Shown: positions 58,815 through 64,000 of the stretch, piece by piece
Numbering within the stretch: the first letter of the stretch is position 1
How the letters are laid out: each line of letters opens with the position of its first letter
Source: Sphingopyxis sp. H115
Lineage (GTDB): Bacteria; Pseudomonadota; Alphaproteobacteria; Sphingomonadales; Sphingomonadaceae
Direction: 5' to 3'
DNA: 64,000 nucleotides
Assembly (NCBI RefSeq): GCF_001468465.1
Contig: NZ_LNSA01000022.1
Location: 1 to 64,000, forward strand
Program-made: the position numbers and the translations under genes
The notes under the pieces: generated by a model
What the model was told of the DNA's origin: nothing
Database searches by the model: none
Seen by the model: only the letters and a program-made list of their open reading frames with translations

Positions 58815-60937
58815 GGCTATTGTCGAAGCCATTTCCGCCGCGCGCGGGCGGATTTCTTGCGCTGGTTATGATTGTGCTTCTGACCTTTCCGGCCACGCAG
58901 CCTCTTCATGCGAAGACACTGTCCACGACGGCCCCCACGCTGGCACCCTTCGAAGCCGCGCCGCTCTCGATCGGCGTTTCCTGGTACCCCGAACAATGGC
59001 CGGAAAGCCAATGGGAAGCGGACCTCGCATTGATGCGGCGGGCGGGCGTTTCGGTCGTGCGGCTCGGCGAGTTCGCCTGGGCGCGGCTCGAACCGCGCGA
59101 TGGCGAATTCGATTTCGGCTGGATCGATCGCGCGGTGGCGCTTGCCGGGCGCCATGGCATTCGCGTCGTGCTCGGCACACCGACCGCCGCGCCGCCGGTC
59201 TGGCTGACCGAGGCGCATCCCGACGTGCTTCGGGTCAACGAGGACGGTAGCGTCGAGGGGCACGGCGAACGCCGCCAGTTCTCTTTCGCCAGCGCGACCT
59301 ATCGCCGTTATACGGTGCGCATAGCGGGAGAGATGGCGCGGCGTTACGGGCGCAACCCTGACGTGGTGGGTTGGCAGATCGACAATGAGATTGGCGTACC
59401 TTCGTTCGATCGCGAGGCGAAGGCACGGTGGGCGAGGTGGCTCACTGCGCGCTATGGTACGGTCGAGGAACTCAATCGGCGCTGGACGACCGATTACTGG
59501 AGCCAGCGATACCAGCGCTTCGATCAAGTGCCGCTGAAGTCGAAAGGACCGCAGAACCCGGCACTGCTGCTCGACTTCAAACGGTTCGCCAGTTTCCTCT
59601 GGGCGGAATATGTCGACGAGCAGGCGGCCGCGATCCGCACCCACGCGGACAGGCGGCAGTTCGTTACCACCAACTCGACCGCATGGAACAATAATTTCGA
59701 CCAGTATCTTGTTCATCGCGGCCTCGATCTCGCCGCATGGGATGATTATGTTCCGAACGGCCGTCCTGACTGGACCGCGAATGCCCTGCATCATGACGTC
59801 GTTCGTGGGTACAGGCAGCGCAATTTCTGGATCATGGAAACCCAGCCCGGCCGCGTTGACTGGGGGGCGCTCAATCGATCGCTCGACCCCGGCCAGACGC
59901 GCGAACTGGCGTGGCAGGCGGTCGGCCGTGGCGCCGATGCGATCCTCTACTGGCAGTGGCGCAGCGCATTGAACGGGCAGGAGCAATATCATGGTACGCT
60001 TGTCGGTCCCGACGGGCAGCCGATGCCGGTCTTCGATGAAATTGCGCGGACGGCACGCGAAATGGCGGCGATGTCACGGTGGTTGAAAGATACGCAGCCC
60101 GAGAAAGCCGAGGTCGCTCTGCTCTACTCGCAGGAAAGCCGTTGGGCGATCGAGGCGGAGCGGCACAGTCGCGACTATGATCCCGTCGCAACGATCACGG
60201 ACTGGTATCGCCCGTTCGCCGACGATGGCTATCGAGTGGACGTACTTCCGCCCGACGCGGATCTTGCAGGCTATCGCCTGGTCGTGGCGCCGAATCTCAA
60301 TATCTTGTCGGGCGACACCGCGGAACGGCTGAAGGCTTATGTCGAGCGGGGAGGCCATCTGGTCCTCGGTCCCCGATCGGGAATGAAGGACGGCGACAAC
60401 GCACTGTGGCCGATGCGCCAGCCCGGACCGCTGGGGACCTCGCTTGGCGGACGTGTCGGTTATTATTATCCGCTGGACGGCCCAGTTGCAATGTCGGCGA
60501 TATTTGGCGACACCACTGCGCATATATGGGGCGAGGTGCTCGAACCCGTCGCCGACGACACTAAGGTGCTGGGGCGTTTCGGCAGCGATCAGGGTTGGCT
60601 TTCGGGGCAGCCCGCCCTCCTGCGACGAAAGGTTGGACGAGGCAGCATCGCCTACCTTGGCGCCATTCTCGATCAGCAGGGGCAGGGCCGCTTTACCCGT
60701 TGGATGATCACGGAGGCCGCCGTGCCGCGTCCCTTGATGACGCCGGTCGACGGTGTCGAGTTCATGACGCGCGCGCGCGGTGCCGAACGCTTCATCATCG
60801 CCGTCAACCACGGTGAAACGGCAAAGCGAATATCTCTGCCCGCTGGAGCTGGTTGGCTACATTCCGATGATGTGCAGGGTGATATGCTGCGGCCCCATGG
60901 TGTCGCACTGGCCCATGTTAAGCATGGCACAAGATAG
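58811..60937 (+). CDS. GH42-type beta-galactosidase, exported
   Basis: 708 aa. Signal peptide 1-34 (LALVMIVLLTFPATQPLHAK). The GH42 barrel begins IGVSWYPEQWPESQWEADL and has RLGEFAWARLEPRDGEFDF, acid/base E193 in QIDNEIG and nucleophile E343 in WIMETQPG. A trimerisation-type domain (LVVAPNLNILSGDTAERL) and a beta domain follow. GH42 enzymes cleave beta-galactosides, and some act on alpha-arabinosides. Most characterised members are cytoplasmic, so the clear signal peptide is notable. Last gene of the operon. Confidence 0.92.
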   Translation: MRLLSKPFPPRAGGFLALVMIVLLTFPATQPLHAKTLSTTAPTLAPFEAAPLSIGVSWYPEQWPESQWEADLALMRRAGVSVVRLGEFAWARLEPRDGEFDFGWIDRAVALAGRHGIRVVLGTPTAAPPVWLTEAHPDVLRVNEDGSVEGHGERRQFSFASATYRRYTVRIAGEMARRYGRNPDVVGWQIDNEIGVPSFDREAKARWARWLTARYGTVEELNRRWTTDYWSQRYQRFDQVPLKSKGPQNPALLLDFKRFASFLWAEYVDEQAAAIRTHADRRQFVTTNSTAWNNNFDQYLVHRGLDLAAWDDYVPNGRPDWTANALHHDVVRGYRQRNFWIMETQPGRVDWGALNRSLDPGQTRELAWQAVGRGADAILYWQWRSALNGQEQYHGTLVGPDGQPMPVFDEIARTAREMAAMSRWLKDTQPEKAEVALLYSQESRWAIEAERHSRDYDPVATITDWYRPFADDGYRVDVLPPDADLAGYRLVVAPNLNILSGDTAERLKAYVERGGHLVLGPRSGMKDGDNALWPMRQPGPLGTSLGGRVGYYYPLDGPVAMSAIFGDTTAHIWGEVLEPVADDTKVLGRFGSDQGWLSGQPALLRRKVGRGSIAYLGAILDQQGQGRFTRWMITEAAVPRPLMTPVDGVEFMTRARGAERFIIAVNHGETAKRISLPAGAGWLHSDDVQGDMLRPHGVALAHVKHGTR

Positions 60938-61356
60938 GTCGTAATGGTGTCGGTGTCACGCTGTGGGGCCCATCCCCTCATTGTATGTCGCCGGCCGCTG
61001 CGTTCGCGGTTCAGATGATGGCCTAAGCGGATCTCGGAAAGCGGGCGTCGGACGGATCTGCGGCGACAAGGCGCCTGGAACTTGCTCGTAACAGGCCTTC
61101 CGAACGCGGCCCAAAAGCTGCCGGTTGGGATCTTCTCTTACTCTTCCGGTCTCACCCCGACGCGTCCGACGTTTGGCTGCGGCAAAACTGGTAGCCTGGC
61201 GCCGGCGCGAATATCGCTGCCATGGCGAAAAGGGATAAGTGTGTGGCCGGGGAGGGCATTCCATTCGTTGCTCAGATGGCGATGAACGAGCGTGCGATCG
61301 GGTTCGAACCTTGAATTCCACGGCCGGGGTGACCGGCGTCACCCTTACGAGAAGGA
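60938..61356. other. Intergenic region between the glycoside operon and acuI
   Basis: 419 bp. No convincing gene and no strong terminator after the GH42 gene. The last 30 bp contain the inverted repeat at 61327-61344 and a ribosome site. Confidence 0.45.
61327..61344. promoter_or_regulatory. Inverted repeat just upstream of acuI
   Basis: GGGTGAC (61327-61333) and GTCACCC (61338-61344) with a 4-bp CGGC spacer, seven bases before the GAAGGA ribosome site. Could be an operator or a hairpin that affects translation. Confidence 0.45.
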
Positions 61357-61362
61357 ATGTTC

Positions 61363-62349
61363 GTGACCAAAGCGATATTGATCGAGCGCGAAAATGATAA
61401 GCATGTCGCCGCGTTGCGTGAGATCGACGACGGGCTTTTGTCCGTTGGCAACGTCGTCGTCGATGTGGAATATTCGACGATGAACTATAAGGACGGACTG
61501 TTGATCACCGGCGAGCGGTCGCTCGTGACCAAATTCCCGATGATCCCCGGCATCGATTTTGCGGGAGTTGTCGCTGATAGCGAGGACCCGCGATGGCAGC
61601 AGGGTGACCGGGTTGTCGCCAACGGGTTCGGTCTTGGCGAGCGCCATCTTGGCGGGCTTGCTCAGCGGGTACGGGTGGAAGGCGACTGGCTGGTTCGTCT
61701 GCCCGACAATGTTTCGCCGTTCCAAGCCGCCGCCATCGGCACAGCGGGATATACGGCAATGCTTTGCGTGCTCCGCCTGGAAAGGCTGGGGGTTCTTCCC
61801 GACGATGGCGATATTCTGGTCACCGGGGCGAGCGGCGGCGTCGGCGGCGTGGCGGTCGCGCTGCTCAGCAAGCTCGGCTATCGGGTCGTCGCCGCAACGG
61901 GCCGGATGAGCGAGGCGGATTATCTGAAATCGCTCGGCGCCGCGGAAATCCTCGACCGGGCCGAACTGGCGGCACCCGGCGAACCCATGCAGCGGCAGCG
62001 CTGGGCGGGCGCCATCGATACGGCGGGCAGTCATACGCTGGTCAATGTCATCGCAGGCATTCGTTATGGCGGCGTGGTCGCTGCCACGGGGCTTGCGCAT
62101 GGGATCGACTTTCCCGCGACGATGTTTCCATTCATTCTGCGCGACATCACCTTGTCGGGCGTCGACAGCGTCATGCAGCCGATGGCGGCGCGCGAAGAGG
62201 CGTGGGCGCGCCTCGCGACCGATCTCGACGTAGCGAAGCTGGAGGCGATGGTCGAGGAGATCGGGCTGTCCGATGTGATCGAGCGCGCGCCGCGTATCCT
62301 GGCCGGGGAAATTCGCGGCCGAACTGTTGTCGACGTCAATCGCGACTGA
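61363..62349 (+). CDS. acuI: AcuI/YhdH-type NADPH acryloyl-CoA reductase
   Basis: 328 aa, zinc-free medium-chain dehydrogenase. The N-terminal block KAILIEREND, VVDVEYSTMNYKDGL, FPMIPGIDFAGVVADSEDPRW and ERHLGGLAQRVRVEGDWLV are the AcuI/YhdH hallmarks; the NADPH site is VTGASGGVGGVAVALL. The family reduces acryloyl-CoA to propionyl-CoA. GAAGGA abuts the ATG at 61357 but is six bases from GTG 61363 (MTKAIL), so I favour the GTG; the ATG would add two residues. Confidence 0.88.
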   Translation: MTKAILIERENDKHVAALREIDDGLLSVGNVVVDVEYSTMNYKDGLLITGERSLVTKFPMIPGIDFAGVVADSEDPRWQQGDRVVANGFGLGERHLGGLAQRVRVEGDWLVRLPDNVSPFQAAAIGTAGYTAMLCVLRLERLGVLPDDGDILVTGASGGVGGVAVALLSKLGYRVVAATGRMSEADYLKSLGAAEILDRAELAAPGEPMQRQRWAGAIDTAGSHTLVNVIAGIRYGGVVAATGLAHGIDFPATMFPFILRDITLSGVDSVMQPMAAREEAWARLATDLDVAKLEAMVEEIGLSDVIERAPRILAGEIRGRTVVDVNRD

Positions 62350-62413
62350 AGACCGACTGGCTGATGATGATGGTCGACGGCCGGTCCCGCAATGCGGAGC
62401 CGGCCGCCGAATC

Positions 62414-63014
62414 TTATTGGGCCGTCATGCCGCCATCGACGACCATTTCCGAGCCGGTCATGAAAGCGGCGTCGTCCGAAGCGAGAAAGGCAACCGCGGC
62501 GGCGACATCGGCATCGCGTCCGAAGCGGCCGAGCGGGTGCAGTCCGCCTACCGCGACGCGGGCGTCGCTCTCGACGACACCGAGCCGATCGGAGAATCCC
62601 GCCACCAGTTCGCTGCCCATCACCGTGTCAATGACGCCGGGGTGGACCGAATTGACGCGGATGCCTTGGCTGGCGAGTTCAATGGCGACCCCCTTGGTGA
62701 ACAGGCGAACGGCGCCCTTGGACGCATTGTAGCAGCTGGTGTTCGGCGAACCGATCAGCCCGGCGACCGAAGACAGGTTTATGATCGAACCACCGGCGGC
62801 CCAAAGGCTGGCCCGTTCCGCGAGAAGAGGGGCCGCATAGCGACAGCCGAGGAATACCCCTTCGACATTGACGGTATGGATGCGCCGCCAATCGTCGAGG
62901 GTGGTATCCGCGAGCGATTTCATCAGGAAGAGGCCGGCGTTGTTGACCAATATGTCCAGGCCGCCGAAGCGGTCCTGTGCAAGGGACATGGCGCTTGCCC
63001 AATCCGCTTCGCTG
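62414..63014 (-). pseudogene. 5'-truncated short-chain dehydrogenase gene
   Basis: About 200 codons of an SDR of normal length near 255. Present are [20 protein letters not shown], the catalytic INLSSVAG serine, YNASKG (Tyr and Lys), the VHPGVIDT loop and a complete C-terminus (MTGSEMVVDGGMTAQ). Absent is the N-terminal Rossmann strand with TGxxxGxG, which starts every classical SDR. Homology ends at 63014, exactly where an acetyl-CoA synthetase fragment begins on the other strand. The upstream open frame reads antisense acs and is not SDR sequence. Cannot be functional. Confidence 0.8.
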
Positions 63015-63149
63015 ACCCGCTCGGGCAAGATCATGCGCCGCATCCTGCGCAAGATCGCCGAAAATGATTTCGGATCGCTCGGCGACACCTCGACCCTCGC
63101 CGACCCCAGCCTCGTTGACGGACTGATCGAGGGGCGCAAGAACCGGTAA
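63015..63149 (+). pseudogene. acs: 3' fragment of an acetyl-CoA synthetase gene (last 44 codons)
   Basis: The plus strand reads [20 protein letters not shown], then [20 protein letters not shown] and a stop: the characteristic C-terminus of AMP-forming acetate-CoA ligase, including the catalytic-lysine motif SGKIMRR. The remaining roughly 600 codons are missing; upstream is the antisense SDR remnant. A GC hairpin (about 63177-63198) after the stop may be the old terminator. This is a deletion or rearrangement scar. Confidence 0.85.
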
Positions 63150-64000
63150 AAATGCCGCAGCCTCCCGCCAGCATTGGACGGGCCCGATTCGGGCCGTCTC
63201 CGCAGAAGGGCTGGGCAGGCCCCCTGCGCCGCAGAGTAGCGGTGAAGATCGGGACATGAATGGAACTGCAATGGCGCGCGTGGGAACTTTCACACGCGCA
63301 GACAGTCGCAAACTCAAGAAGTCACCGAACCCGTCAGCGGCGCCGGCGATCATTTGCTCCGGTCCAGTGCCCACGTCATCAGCCAGCTCCGCCGGCATGC
63401 TCGACTATCCTGTCGATTTGTCCCTTTATTGCGGCTCGTGGATCGGCTTTCTGCTCACCCTTCGCGCTCGCTGCAAACCTCGAACTTCCGGCTCTGATGC
63501 ATGAGCCATGGCCCTAAATGCGGACGGTCTATGCCGCCAATTCGGGCATCGGGTAGGGCTCGGCAGTTATAGCCGCTATTTCGAGCTTGCTTCCGAAAGT
63601 TACCGGTCCGCTATACGGCCAATGACGGACACTATAGGATGGCTGGCCCACTTCGTAGCCGGGCTCACGGTTCGATCGATGAGGGTGCCGTCGATTTCCA
63701 AAGGAAAAATGGTGGACGCACTTTTTTTAGGGCTCGAACCTAGGACCCGCTGATTAAGAGTCATTGGTTCTTCTAAAATATTGATCTTGTGTCTTTTTAT
63801 TCTTTCCGTTTTCGTTGGGGCCTCCCACACGTAAACGGCAAACAGGCCAAAGGTTTTTAGGTCGTCGGCCCCGTTATTTCTCACACGGTCAGGGCCTGAA
63901 ATGATAGGGATAGATTGTCCGTATGTCGCAGATTTATTGGCCACATATGGCCAAATGCCTGTGCGGTAAATCGTTCTTCAGATGACCTCAGCCAAGAACT
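63150..64000. other. Gene-poor, degraded region
   Basis: 850 bp with no convincing gene. Composition turns AT-rich after about 63,590. Short frames on both strands show no family pattern; one minus-strand frame (63600-63944) simply translates through the tRNA-Lys remnant. The only recognisable feature is that remnant at 63710-63763. Confidence 0.5.
63710..63763 (-). pseudogene. Decayed 3' half of tRNA-Lys(CTT), probable old attachment site
   Basis: Read on the minus strand it begins in the anticodon arm (TGA-CTCTTAA-TCA, anticodon CTT), continues through GCGGGTCCTAGG, the T-loop TTCGAGC and CCTA, then has a run of seven A before GTGCGTCCACCA, which matches a typical tRNA-Lys end. The 5' half is missing and the extra A-run breaks the acceptor/T-arm geometry. 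A tRNA 3' half starting in the anticodon loop is the usual footprint of an integrase attachment site. Confidence 0.7.

Noticed and set aside
63015-63271. N-terminal part of a longer SDR open frame
   Set aside because: These codons are antisense to the acetyl-CoA synthetase fragment; they cannot be native SDR sequence.
63600-63944. 114-codon minus-strand ORF near the right edge
   Set aside because: It reads straight through the tRNA-Lys remnant (the MTLNQRVLGSSP portion is translated tRNA) and has no family pattern.

Overview
The window is high-GC chromosomal DNA from an alphaproteobacterium, most likely a sphingomonad of the Sphingopyxis/Sphingomonas group. This is inferred from the protein styles (FzlA-like GST, gltB/gltD, TonB-dependent receptor with linked glycosidases), compact ATGA-coupled operons and codon bias; no rRNA is present to confirm it.

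1-22.8 kb is ordinary core and near-core chromosome: a lipoprotein fragment, a nitronate monooxygenase, a small Gln-rich protein, katG with a strong terminator, a drug-efflux module in which emrB is divergent from a coupled tetR-thioesterase-emrA operon, yciB, aspartate kinase, ubiG, an FzlA-like GST, the gltD-DUF2059-gltB cluster, and a coupled NAD(P)-binding protein/uppP pair.

23.0-42.4 kb is an integrated element next to an intact tRNA-Leu(CAG). It opens with a P4-type tyrosine integrase and an excisionase-like HTH protein. Then comes a module read almost entirely rightward: a CHC2/Toprim protein, a ParB-like protein, a 1431-aa DNA methyltransferase plus Strawberry-notch helicase fusion (DarB-like), a DUF932 protein, a GHKL ATPase and about a dozen small proteins I do not recognise. 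There is no relaxase, type IV secretion or phage structural gene, so it looks like the establishment or anti-defence part of a conjugative element, or a remnant of one. Six leaders carry a recurring G-rich element 30-56 bp before a start codon. The right end is uncertain; a degenerate copy of the tRNA 3' end lies at about 42,435.

42.5-42.9 kb holds a 169-bp MITE-like insertion with 17-bp inverted repeats and a 5-bp target duplication. Removing it restores an open frame across the junction.

42.9-60.9 kb is a carbohydrate-utilisation locus: a divergent LacI regulator with a perfect 14-bp palindrome, then eleven tightly packed genes: TonB-dependent receptor, four alpha/beta-hydrolases, two tandem GH1 enzymes, an MFS importer, a GH37 trehalase, a GH3 and a GH42 enzyme. 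Predicted locations (exported esterases and beta-glycosidases, inner-membrane importer, cytoplasmic trehalase) suggest stepwise use of an acylated, beta-glycosylated trehalose or similar acylated glycoside.

61.3-64.0 kb has an acuI/yhdH reductase followed by a scar: a 5'-truncated SDR gene abutting the last 44 codons of an acetyl-CoA synthetase gene in the opposite orientation, then gene-poor DNA with a decayed tRNA-Lys(CTT) 3' half that looks like an old attachment site.
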